Assembly: GCA_964588705.1 (NCBI GenBank)
Contig: CAZPQV010000007.1
Location: forward strand, 1-57,493
Direction: 5' to 3'
Length of the DNA stretch: 57,493 nucleotides
DNA from: CAZPQV01 sp964588705
Lineage (GTDB): Bacteria > Bacteroidota > Bacteroidia > Flavobacteriales > Weeksellaceae
Shown here: piece by piece, positions 50,279 through 57,493 of the stretch
Layout of the letters: each line of letters opens with the position of its first letter
Position numbering within the stretch: position 1 is the first letter of the stretch
The notes under the pieces: generated by a model
What the model was told of the DNA's origin: nothing
The model's input: only the letters and a program-made list of their open reading frames with translations
Databases searched by the model: none
Translations under genes and position numbers: made by a program

Positions 50279-52057
50279 ATGTCTGAAAATAAAGACACGG
50301 TTCTTATGAACCAAAACGTAGCACCTGAACAGTTTGACTGGGATTCTTTCGAATCTGGATTGGATGCTGATGCAAGAAAAGAAAAAAGCGATCTTGAAGA
50401 AATCTACAAAGGTTCTCTTTCTGACCTTGCTGACAACGATGTGCTTGTAGGTAAAGTTGTAAGACTTACTGACAAAGAAGCGATTGTTGACATCAACTTC
50501 AAATCTGAAGGTGTGATTTCTCTAAACGAATTCCGTTACAAGCCGGATCTTTCTGTAGGTGATCAGGTAGAAGTAATGGTTGACAGAAGAGAAGACAAAA
50601 CCGGACAACTTCAACTTTCTCACAGAAAAGCAAGAACGCTTAAAGCTTGGGATAGAGTGAACGAACTTCACGATACAGGAGAAGTAGTAAACGGTTACGT
50701 AAAATCGAGAACAAAAGGTGGTATGATTGTAGACGTTCACGGAACTGAAGCGTTCTTACCAGGTTCTCAAATCGCTGTGAAGCCAATTAAAGATTACGAT
50801 CAGTTCGTCGGTAAAACAATGGAATTCAAAGTTGTGAAAATCAACCCTGAGTTCAAAAACGTTGTGGTATCTCACAAAGCTCTTATCGAGGCAGACATCG
50901 AAGATCAGAAAAAAGAAATTATCGCTCAGCTTGAAAAAGGGCAGGTACTTGAAGGAACTGTTAAAAACATTACTTCTTACGGTGTATTCATCGACCTTGG
51001 AGGTGTTGACGGTCTTATCCACATTACTGACCTTTCTTGGAGCAGAGTTAATCATCCATCAGAAATCCTTGAGGACGGACAGACTGTAAAAGTTGTAATC
51101 CTTGATTTTGATGATGAGAAAACAAGAATCCAGCTTGGTATGAAGCAGCTTGAAGCTCACCCTTGGGATGCGCTTTCTGCTGACCTTAAAGTTGGAGATA
51201 AAGTAAAAGGTAAAGTTGTTGTTCTTGCAGATTATGGTGCATTCGTAGAGGTTGCTCCTGGTGTAGAAGGACTTATCCACGTATCTGAAATGTCTTGGAG
51301 TACTCACTTGAGAAGCGCCGGAGATTTCGTAAAAGTTGGTGACGAAGTAGAAGCTGAAGTTCTTACATTAGACAGAGAAGAAAGAAAAATTTCTCTTGGT
51401 ATGAAGCAACTTTCAAGCGATCCATGGGAAAATATCGATAAGAAATATCCTGTAGGTTCTACACACACCGGAACTGTAAGAAACTTTACAAACTTCGGAG
51501 TATTCGTAGAGCTTGAAGAAGGTATCGACGGTCTTGTTTACATTTCTGACCTTTCGTGGACTAAGAAAATCAAGCATCCATCTGAATTCTGCAACGTAGG
51601 AGACAAACTGGAGGTTGTAGTTCTTGAAGTAGATACAGAATCAAGAAGAATTTCTCTTGGTCACAAACAACTTTCTGAAAACCCTTGGGACAAATTCGAA
51701 ACTAAATATGCTGAAGGAACCGTACACAACGGAACTGCAACAGACGTTTTCGATAAAGGAGCTCAGGTTCAGTTTGAAGATGTTGAAGTAGAAGCATTTT
51801 GTCCAGCAAGACTTCTTGAAAAAGAAGACGGTTCTAAAATTAAGAAAGGTGAAGCTGCTGACTTCAAAGTAATCGAATTCAACAAAGAATTCAAGAGAGT
51901 AGTAGTTTCTCACACGGGAACCTTCAAGGATGAGGAAAGAAGAAATGCTAAAGAAGCTGCTTCAAAACCGGCTGCAACTTCAGGCGAAGAGAAATCAACT
52001 TTTGGTGATATCGACGCTTTAGCAGAACTTAAAAAGAAAATGGAAGGCGGAAACTAA
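50279..52057 (+). CDS. rpsA: 30S ribosomal protein S1
   Basis: S1 brings mRNA to the ribosome. At least five S1 OB-fold repeats are visible: an N-terminal one with KVVRLTDKEAIVDINF, one with GMIVDVHGTEAFLPGSQ, and three closely similar copies ending in GLIHITDLSW, GLIHVSEMSW and GLVYISDLSW. A sixth, more divergent one is at the end. The length of 592 aa suits the Bacteroidota form, with a charged tail (LAELKKKMEG). Lines of strong expression are the consensus promoter and a strong terminator. Confidence 0.96.
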   Translation: MSENKDTVLMNQNVAPEQFDWDSFESGLDADARKEKSDLEEIYKGSLSDLADNDVLVGKVVRLTDKEAIVDINFKSEGVISLNEFRYKPDLSVGDQVEVMVDRREDKTGQLQLSHRKARTLKAWDRVNELHDTGEVVNGYVKSRTKGGMIVDVHGTEAFLPGSQIAVKPIKDYDQFVGKTMEFKVVKINPEFKNVVVSHKALIEADIEDQKKEIIAQLEKGQVLEGTVKNITSYGVFIDLGGVDGLIHITDLSWSRVNHPSEILEDGQTVKVVILDFDDEKTRIQLGMKQLEAHPWDALSADLKVGDKVKGKVVVLADYGAFVEVAPGVEGLIHVSEMSWSTHLRSAGDFVKVGDEVEAEVLTLDREERKISLGMKQLSSDPWENIDKKYPVGSTHTGTVRNFTNFGVFVELEEGIDGLVYISDLSWTKKIKHPSEFCNVGDKLEVVVLEVDTESRRISLGHKQLSENPWDKFETKYAEGTVHNGTATDVFDKGAQVQFEDVEVEAFCPARLLEKEDGSKIKKGEAADFKVIEFNKEFKRVVVSHTGTFKDEERRNAKEAASKPAATSGEEKSTFGDIDALAELKKKMEGGN

Positions 52058-52080
52058 TCCAACTGAAATTTCATAAATTT

Positions 52081-52112
52081 AAACCGCTCCAATTTTGGAG
52101 CGGTTTTTTTAT
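52081..52112 (+). terminator. Terminator of rpsA
   Basis: A 10-bp stem AAACCGCTCC/GGAGCGGTTT with a 6-base loop, followed by a T run. Confidence 0.9.
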
Positions 52113-52367
52113 TTAACACAAATTCAATGAAAAAACTTTTTGTTCTTATAATTTTATTTTAAGATCTTTTCTGAGTAACTGCTTATCAAAATCAAAGCCC
52201 AAAATTACTTTTTGATTAAATTCTCAAAATTTGGCTTATTTCACATTTCGTAAAATCACCCAAATGTGTAATTTTTTTGAATTAATTTTTTACTCAAATT
52301 TGAATTGAAACTAATGACCTTTTCATTCAAATTATTTTTTTAGCTCTTAGCTTTTTATGAGAAAGCA

Positions 52368-52399
52368 AAACAGGCTGCCATCGACAGCCTGTTTATTTT
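52368..52399. terminator. Hairpin terminator next to rpe
   Basis: A 10-bp stem AAACAGGCTG/CAGCCTGTTT with a 7-base loop, next to the rpe stop. T residues are on both sides. The 250 bases between it and the rpsA terminator are AT-rich, and I see nothing else in them. Confidence 0.75.
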
Positions 52400-53050
52400 T
52401 TATAACTTGAGAAGTTCAATTGTTTTCTCGGGATTCTCACTACTGAACACTGCGTTTCCGGCGACAAGAACGTCTGCTCCGGCTTCAAAAAGTTTCGATG
52501 CATTGTCAAGGTTTACACCGCCGTCAATTTCGATGAGAGCCGTCGAATTATTACTGATGATTAAATCCTTAGTCTCCGAAATCTTTTTGTAAGTATTTTC
52601 GATAAATTTCTGTCCACCAAATCCGGGATTTACACTCATTAAAAGAACCAGATCAACATCTGCAATAATATCTTCCAACATTAAAACAGGTGTGGACGGA
52701 TTAAGCACCACGCCCGCTTTTGCACCTTTCTGCTGAATGAAATTAATGGTTCTGTGCAAATGCGTGCACGCCTCATAGTGAACCGAAACCAAATCCGCTC
52801 CCTGATTGATGAACTCTTCAACATATTTCTCCGGTTCTACAATCATCAGGTGAACATCCACGAACTTCTTCGCGTGTTGACTGATGGTTTTCATTACCGG
52901 AAATCCAAAGGAAATATTCGGCACAAATCTTCCGTCCATTACATCCACATGAAACCAGTCTGCCTGACTTCTGTTTAGCATTTCAATATCTCTTTGCAGG
53001 TTTCCGAAATCGGCCGAAAGCAGGGAAGGCGCTATTAATCTGTTTTTCAT
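52400..53050 (-). CDS. rpe: Ribulose-phosphate 3-epimerase
   Basis: This enzyme interconverts ribulose 5-phosphate and xylulose 5-phosphate in the pentose phosphate pathway. Motifs are APSLLSADFGNL, FHVDVMDGRFVPNISFG with the metal and catalytic Asp, DVHLMIVEPEKYV, VSVHYEA, LLMSVNPGFGGQ, and IEIDGGVN with the second Asp. All are present at 216 aa. The upstream region is cut by an assembly gap after 32 bases. Confidence 0.96.
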   Translation of the reverse strand: MKNRLIAPSLLSADFGNLQRDIEMLNRSQADWFHVDVMDGRFVPNISFGFPVMKTISQHAKKFVDVHLMIVEPEKYVEEFINQGADLVSVHYEACTHLHRTINFIQQKGAKAGVVLNPSTPVLMLEDIIADVDLVLLMSVNPGFGGQKFIENTYKKISETKDLIISNNSTALIEIDGGVNLDNASKLFEAGADVLVAGNAVFSSENPEKTIELLKL

Positions 53051-53082
53051 TTTTTACTTTTTGTTACTTTATCTTTTTACTT

Positions 53083-53092
53083 NNNNNNNNNN
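53083..53092. other. Assembly gap (10 N)
   Basis: Ten N separate the rpe upstream region from the M42 contig. The left flank is a TTACTTT-type low-complexity tract. The uniform length suggests a scaffold join of unknown real size. Confidence 0.95.
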
Positions 53093-53200
53093 ATGCATCT
53101 CTCATTTTTTCACCTCATATATTGATAATATTCATCTGAATTGCATTTTTAACGTTTTATCCATCAACGACCACTGGCATAACAGTCATAGTTGCATCTT

Positions 53201-54277
53201 TTAATGGTATTTCAGGTTCATATCCGGCTTCAGTTTAAGCAGAGTTTCATAGATTAATTTAATTACGTTCTGCACATCATTTTTGTTTACCATCTCCACC
53301 GTTGTGTGCATATAGCGCAAAGGAAGCGAAATTAAAGCGCTAGGAACACCACCGTTTGAATGTGCAAAAACATCGGTATCAGTTCCCGTAGCTCTGCTTG
53401 CAGCAGCTCTTTGATAAGGAATTTTCTTGGCTTTTGCAGTTTCTAAAATCACTTCACGAATATTGTGATGAATGCTTGGCGCGAAGAAAACAACCGGACC
53501 GTTTCCACATTTTTGGTCACCTTCTTTCTTTTTTTCAATCATTGGGGTAGACGTATCGTGCGTAACATCTGTGATGATTGCGATATTTGGTTTGATGGTA
53601 TCCGCAATCATATCCGCACCATAAAGTCCAACTTCTTCCTGCACAGAATTCACAATGTATAATCCGAAAGGCAGTTTCTTTTTGTTGGCGTGAAGCATTC
53701 TTGCAACTTCAGCAATCATAAATCCACCCATTCTGTTATCCAGTGCGCGGCAAACAAAATAGCGGTCGTTCAGTTCAAAAAATTCATCAGGATAAGTAAT
53801 CATACAACCCACGTGAATGCCAAGTTCCTCAACTTCTTTTTTAGTTGTCGCACCACAATCGATAAAAATATTTTCCAGTTTCGGTATAGGATCATTCGAA
53901 TTCACACCTCTTGTATGAATCGCCGGCCATCCGAAAACACCTTTCACAATTCCTTTTTCTCCATGAATATTCACTACTTTAGAAGGTGCAATCATCTGAT
54001 CTGAACCACCATTTCTGATAACGTAAATGAGTCCGTCATCGGTAATATAATTCACATACCAGGAAATTTCGTCGGCGTGCGCTTCAATCACCACTTTGAA
54101 TTCTGCTTCAGGATTAATCACGCCGTAGCAAGTGCCGTAATGATCTACTTCAATTTTATCGACATAGGGTTTCAGATATTTCATCCAAACATCCTGTCCG
54201 TTTCGTTCAAAACCCGTTGGTGATGCTGTGTTAAGATATTCTTCTAAAAATTTTAGAGATTTTTTTTCAAATTTCAT
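53201..54277 (-). CDS. M42 family metallopeptidase
   Basis: This is a two-zinc aminopeptidase of the M42 group (glutamyl aminopeptidase, tetrahedral TET-type assemblies). Ligands are visible in IEAHADEIS, CRALDNRMGG, SVQEEVGLYGA, ITDVTHDTSTP and LRYMHTTVE. The protein has 358 aa, is cytoplasmic, and is complete. It is the only gene on a 1.2-kb piece flanked by two 10-N gaps, so its place relative to the neighbours rests on scaffolding. Confidence 0.93.
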   Translation of the reverse strand: MKFEKKSLKFLEEYLNTASPTGFERNGQDVWMKYLKPYVDKIEVDHYGTCYGVINPEAEFKVVIEAHADEISWYVNYITDDGLIYVIRNGGSDQMIAPSKVVNIHGEKGIVKGVFGWPAIHTRGVNSNDPIPKLENIFIDCGATTKKEVEELGIHVGCMITYPDEFFELNDRYFVCRALDNRMGGFMIAEVARMLHANKKKLPFGLYIVNSVQEEVGLYGADMIADTIKPNIAIITDVTHDTSTPMIEKKKEGDQKCGNGPVVFFAPSIHHNIREVILETAKAKKIPYQRAAASRATGTDTDVFAHSNGGVPSALISLPLRYMHTTVEMVNKNDVQNVIKLIYETLLKLKPDMNLKYH

Positions 54278-54315
54278 TAAAAGGAATGTTTTTTGCTTAT
54301 TTAAACATTGATTTA

Positions 54316-54325
54316 NNNNNNNNNN
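54316..54325. other. Assembly gap (10 N)
   Basis: Ten N just right of the M42 gene, removing the start of the DUF4294 gene. Same length as the other gap. Confidence 0.95.
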
Positions 54326-54994
54326 TTTTTAGTTATTCAGGTATTCAGTCAGAACGATACAATCGCACGACCGCTCAGCCAATACGCTCCGGAAATGCTT
54401 CAAACTGACGAATATGGCAACAAATACTACTACGACGAAAGACAAAAAGCAAAAATTTACGAAATAGATGGCGAAACGGTGGTGGTGATGGATGAACTGA
54501 TGCTCGCCAAAAAACCGCATTTCAACAACCAACTCGACAGAAATTATTATCTCTTTCTGAACAAAAAACTTAATAGAGTTTATCCACTTTTTCTAACTGC
54601 ATTACAACAATACCGTGATTTAAACGCCCAGCTTTCGGCAATGGATTCCAGCGAAAAGAGAAAATTTTCCAAATCAAAACAGCAAGAATTGGCTTCGCAA
54701 TACGAAGCACAGTTAAGGGATTTAACCACTTCTGAAGGTCAGGTTTTTGCAAAGTTGATGTATCGTGCAACGGGAAAACCGGTTTACGAAATCATCCGAG
54801 AGCTAAGAGGTGGATGGAGCGCTTTTTGGTGGAATGTAAAAGGAAATGCCGCAGATATTGAACTGAAAAAGGAGTATAATCCTTACAAATACCGCGACGA
54901 CGAATTTGTTGAAGCTCTCTTGCAAACTAACTGGAATTTAGGTTATCTTCGCCCTTATCCCGGATACAGGGATTTCAAAGTAAAAAGATACTAA
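54326..54994 (+). CDS. DUF4294 domain protein, 5' end lost in assembly gap
   Basis: The visible 222 residues start inside a signal peptide (FLVIQVFSQND, with the cut expected near FSQ), and the start codon is lost in the N run. The DUF4294 domain follows (EYGNKYYYDERQK, RVYPLFLTALQQYRDLN, and ELRGGWSAFWWNVKGN). The function of this Bacteroidota family is unknown; it is probably periplasmic. It is one base upstream of the S1/P1 nuclease and co-transcribed with it. Confidence 0.85.
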   Translation, partial: FLVIQVFSQNDTIARPLSQYAPEMLQTDEYGNKYYYDERQKAKIYEIDGETVVVMDELMLAKKPHFNNQLDRNYYLFLNKKLNRVYPLFLTALQQYRDLNAQLSAMDSSEKRKFSKSKQQELASQYEAQLRDLTTSEGQVFAKLMYRATGKPVYEIIRELRGGWSAFWWNVKGNAADIELKKEYNPYKYRDDEFVEALLQTNWNLGYLRPYPGYRDFKVKRY

Positions 54995-55786
54995 ATGAAA
55001 CCAATTTTTGTAAAACTATTTTCCCTTTTTCTGCTTTCAATTTCACTCAATGTTTTCGCGTGGGGAACAACCGGACACCGCGTAATTGCTGAAATTGCCG
55101 AGAATAATCTCAAGTGCAGCACTAAGCACAAACTGAAGAAATTAATTGGAAAACAGAAGCTGGCATATTGGGCAAATTGGCCGGATTTCATTAAGTCGGA
55201 TTCTACCGGACACTGGAAACATGCTGATGTTTGGCATTATGTAAATATCAGTCCAAGCAAAGATTATGAAAAGTTTGTAAACGAACTGAAATCACAGAAA
55301 GGTCCCAATCTTTATACAGAAATTCAGACTGTATCCAATAAACTAAAAGATAAAAATCTTTCAAAAAATGAACACGAAATTGCTCTGCGTTTTCTGATTC
55401 ATTTGGTTGGAGATCTTGCACAGCCCATGCATATTGGCAGAGCAGAGGATTTGGGCGGAAATCTTATAAAACTTAATTACTTTGGTGAGCCCACCAATCT
55501 GCATGCACTTTGGGATGGAAAAATCATTGATAACACAAAATATTCATTTACGGAATATGCGCGAGTTTTGGATGTGAAATCGAGGAAAGAAAAGAAGGAG
55601 ATCATGAAAGGGACTTTGGAAGATTGGTTTTTCGAATACCATCAGGTTGCAAATACCGTTTACAGCTACACCAAACCCAATCAGAATTATTCTTACGCTT
55701 ACAACTACAGATTTAACGATGTTCTGGAAAAGCAGCTATATTATGGAGGTTTGCGTCTCGCAAAAATCTTGAACGAGGTTTTATAA
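54995..55786 (+). CDS. S1/P1-type zinc nuclease
   Basis: The signal peptide ends just before W in FAWGTTGHRVIAEIAE. In this family the new N-terminal Trp itself binds zinc. Other ligands are H in TGHR, D in NWPDFIKSD, H in WHYVNI, H and D in FLIHLVGDLAQPMHIG, and H and D in NLHALWDGK. The enzyme should cut single-stranded DNA and RNA outside the cell or in the periplasm. Its 263 aa match the bacterial members. It overlaps the convergent NUDIX gene by 6 bases. Confidence 0.92.
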   Translation: MKPIFVKLFSLFLLSISLNVFAWGTTGHRVIAEIAENNLKCSTKHKLKKLIGKQKLAYWANWPDFIKSDSTGHWKHADVWHYVNISPSKDYEKFVNELKSQKGPNLYTEIQTVSNKLKDKNLSKNEHEIALRFLIHLVGDLAQPMHIGRAEDLGGNLIKLNYFGEPTNLHALWDGKIIDNTKYSFTEYARVLDVKSRKEKKEIMKGTLEDWFFEYHQVANTVYSYTKPNQNYSYAYNYRFNDVLEKQLYYGGLRLAKILNEVL

Positions 55787-56194
55787 AAACCGTTCCTTCA
55801 GTTTTTCAAAAACAATTTTATCGATTGGCAGCTGAAAAGGGCTTTCTTCTTCAAGGGAAACCCATTCTGTTCTTTCGATGGATTCATCAAGGATTTTCAG
55901 TTCATCTTCATTTACAATTTCCGTTGTGTAATAAATGGTAAGAAGCTGTTCGTTTTCCCGAAATTTTGATAACAGGAAATCTTCCTGAGTATAGAAATGT
56001 TCAGTATTTTTTATTTTTAAATTCAGTTCTTCGGCAAATTCTCGTTGAAGACATTCGATGGTTCCTTCTCCATATTCCAAGCCGCCACCCGGAAATTTGG
56101 TCATTTTAAATCCCGCATAATCCTCATGAAGCGCAAAAACTTTCTTGTCTTTTATACAAATTGCATAAATCCGCACATTTATTTTATTAATCAT
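55781..56194 (-). CDS. NUDIX hydrolase
   Basis: The NUDIX box reads G-x5-E-x7-REFAEELNL (from GLEYGE and GTIECLQ), which is complete except that N replaces the last conserved G. The length is 137 aa. The substrate is unknown; such small proteins act on nucleoside diphosphate derivatives. Its start overlaps the mnmD stop by 4 bases (ATGA), so the two genes are coupled. Confidence 0.9.
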   Translation of the reverse strand: MINKINVRIYAICIKDKKVFALHEDYAGFKMTKFPGGGLEYGEGTIECLQREFAEELNLKIKNTEHFYTQEDFLLSKFRENEQLLTIYYTTEIVNEDELKILDESIERTEWVSLEEESPFQLPIDKIVFEKLKERFL

Positions 56195-56874
56195 TTGGCA
56201 TAAAGTTTTGTGGCGTTAATCATTTCTCTTTTTCCGGGAGGTCCAGGTCTTTTCTCTACTTCAAAATTGAGTTCCTGCAGAATTCTTCTCACACTTCCTT
56301 TTGAGGCATAAGTTGTTAAAAGTCCGTTTTTCTTCATTTTATCAGCAACCATTTCAAACAAAGGTTTCTCCCAAAGATCTGGCTGAACACGGGCTCCAAA
56401 GCAATCGAAGTATACCAAATCAATTTCCGGAAGGACGATATTCTTCAGTTGGTAAAAATCTGCTTCAATTTTAGTGAGAAAAAAATTGGGGACTATTTCA
56501 ACGGATTTATTCCATTCAGCTTCGTGGATCTTCTGATTAATTTTAGTTAAAAAATTGTTATCAAAAAGTGAATCATAGTTTAATTCCTGAACCTCGGTTA
56601 ATAAAACGGGATATTTTTCGAGCGAAAAGTAGTGAATTGCATGACTTTTGTCAGTTTTTAAAAATTCATCAATAGTTACTAAAACATTCAAACCTGTTCC
56701 AAAACCGAGTTCTAAAATATTAATTTCATAATTATTTATCAATTTTAATCCATTATCAATAAACACGTGTTTGGCTTCCTGAAGCGCACCATGATGTGAA
56801 TGATAACCTTCATTTAAATCATTGATAAACAATGTTTTGCTTCCGTCATTTGTAAGCTTTACCTCTCTTTTCAT
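56191..56874 (-). CDS. mnmD: tRNA 5-methylaminomethyl-2-thiouridine methyltransferase (MnmD)
   Basis: MnmD adds the last methyl group to mnm5s2U34 of tRNA. It is the free-standing form of the N-terminal MnmC half. Motifs are YHSHHGALQEAKHVFI, ILELGFGTGLNVLVT for SAM, LVYFDCFGARVQPDLW, and LTTYASKGSVRRIL. The frame begins at a TTG at 56889, but a TAAATTTG promoter box overlaps that codon, so I use the ATG at 56874 (227 aa). Confidence 0.9.
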   Translation of the reverse strand: MKREVKLTNDGSKTLFINDLNEGYHSHHGALQEAKHVFIDNGLKLINNYEINILELGFGTGLNVLVTIDEFLKTDKSHAIHYFSLEKYPVLLTEVQELNYDSLFDNNFLTKINQKIHEAEWNKSVEIVPNFFLTKIEADFYQLKNIVLPEIDLVYFDCFGARVQPDLWEKPLFEMVADKMKKNGLLTTYASKGSVRRILQELNFEVEKRPGPPGKREMINATKLYAK

Positions 56875-56886
56875 AACAATATTTGT

Positions 56887-56894
56887 CAAATTTA
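56887..56894 (-). promoter_or_regulatory. -7 promoter box of mnmD
   Basis: Minus strand TAAATTTG matches TAnnTTTG, 12 bases before the ATG at 56874. Confidence 0.45.
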
Positions 56895-56957
56895 AATTAA
56901 AATCTTTATATTTAACGAATAATATTCTATTTGTTAAAATTAAATTATTTTAAAAAA

Positions 56958-57493
56958 ATGATAATTCAAAAATCTTCAAATCCAAGAATTGGATCCTTTG
57001 ATCCTGAAAGTTACTCATTCGGAGACCATTTTATTGATCATATGATCATCTGTGAATACGAAAACGGAAAATGGGGTGAGGTAAAACTAATGCCTTACGG
57101 ACCGCTTTCTTTTTCGCCAGCGAATATGACCTTTAATTATGGACAGGCATGTTTCGAAGGAATGAAAGCGTATAAGGACAAAGACGGAAACGTATTCCTT
57201 TTCAGACCGGAAAAGAATTTTGAACGTATCAATAAATCTGCAACAAGACTTGCAATGCCGGAAGTGACCCGCGAAATGTTCATCGATGGACTGAAAGCTT
57301 TAATGGATATGGACAGAGCATGGATTCCTCACGGAGAAGGTAAATCACTGTATATCAGACCTTTAATTTTCGCAACTGAAGAAGCACTTAAGGCAAGAAT
57401 TTCTAATAAATACATGTTTGCAATCGTTGCATCTCCTGCGAAAAGTTATTATACTGCGAAAAAAAAAAAAAAAATCTCTGACTATTACTCGAG
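56958..57493 (+). CDS. ilvE: Branched-chain amino acid aminotransferase, N-terminal part
   Basis: A fold-type IV PLP aminotransferase that makes Leu, Ile and Val. The start (IGSFDPESYSFGDHFIDHM) and the later blocks MPYGPLSFSPANMTFNYGQACFEGMKAYK and YIRPLIFATEEAL are diagnostic. Only the first 178 codons are in the window, and the PLP lysine lies beyond the edge. A run of 16 A at 57459-57474 is read as five Lys and part of an Ile codon; the frame stays open through it, but the run looks odd for this protein. Confidence 0.9.
   Translation, partial: MIIQKSSNPRIGSFDPESYSFGDHFIDHMIICEYENGKWGEVKLMPYGPLSFSPANMTFNYGQACFEGMKAYKDKDGNVFLFRPEKNFERINKSATRLAMPEVTREMFIDGLKALMDMDRAWIPHGEGKSLYIRPLIFATEEALKARISNKYMFAIVASPAKSYYTAKKKKKISDYYS

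Noticed and set aside
52357..52410. Short frame starting ATGAGAAAGC next to rpe
   Set aside because: Its codons are the stem of the rpe-side terminator and it runs into the rpe gene.
57488..57493. CTCGAG (XhoI site) at the end of the window as a cloning junction
   Set aside because: The bases continue the ilvE frame (Tyr-Ser-Arg), as expected for the natural gene, so the site is probably chance.

Overview
The window is a stretch of low-GC chromosome from a member of the Bacteroidota, most likely family Weeksellaceae (Chryseobacterium/Kaistella-like). The evidence is the gene families (DUF4349, DUF3098, DUF4294 and TIGR02757 proteins, split methylmalonyl-CoA mutase, PaaE-like reductase, S1/P1 nuclease), many SPII lipoproteins, weak or absent Shine-Dalgarno sequences, and repeated TAnnTTTG -7 boxes, the Bacteroidota sigma-A promoter element. 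There are about 57 protein genes, one tRNA-Arg(CCU), and many intrinsic terminators. I see no phage, transposon, IS element or CRISPR array; this is essentially core chromosome.

Layout. 0-5.8 kb: membrane and lipoprotein genes, release factor 3, CPBP protease, RdgB, RNase Z. 5.85-6.26 kb: four imperfect ~110-bp tandem repeats. 6.3-11.4 kb: TIGR02757 protein, a cation/proton antiporter with a UspA protein, a DUF1003-like protein with an acidic heptad tail, MgtE. 11.5-16 kb: RsmA, FtsX-DUF3098, UppP, TruB, RluF. 16-26.2 kb: Zn-dehydrogenase, aminotransferase, M28 peptidase lipoprotein, tRNA-Arg, YheT hydrolase, UvrA, a small transcript with a 16-codon ORF, a TonB-dependent receptor. 26.2-33.3 kb: small HD hydrolase, YegP-like protein, then a MarR-headed beta-oxidation operon (regulator, fused hydroxyacyl-CoA dehydrogenase/enoyl-CoA hydratase, thiolase, acyl-CoA dehydrogenase). 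33.3-37.7 kb: iron-type ABC importer with a TlpA-like lipoprotein, PaaE-like reductase, SanA-like protein. 37.8-41.2 kb: udk, ftsB/divIC, mutase small subunit, methyltransferase. 41.2-46.1 kb: OmpA lipoprotein, M20 dipeptidase, SDR, etfBA. 46.2-49.9 kb: a DEAD-box-like protein that has lost its ATPase motifs, a cold-shock-domain protein, a multi-HhH membrane protein, MerR regulator, stress protein. 50-57.5 kb: rpsA with its promoter and leader, rpe, M42 peptidase between two 10-N assembly gaps, DUF4294, S1/P1 nuclease, NUDIX-mnmD, and the start of ilvE.

How the parts connect. The best regulatory signal is the perfect palindrome TATGCATGCATA. It occurs twice, 84 bp apart, upstream of the marR-beta-oxidation operon, and once more 11 kb away just upstream of the etfBA promoter. 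It is not placed at any other promoter I examined. ETF takes electrons from acyl-CoA dehydrogenases, so this looks like one fatty-acid regulon controlled by the local MarR protein. The least described item is the pseudo-DEAD-box/cold-shock pair at 46.26-47.46 kb, followed by the small transcript at 24.04-24.20 kb. Several starts were moved downstream because the TAnnTTTG box lies inside the longest reading frame.
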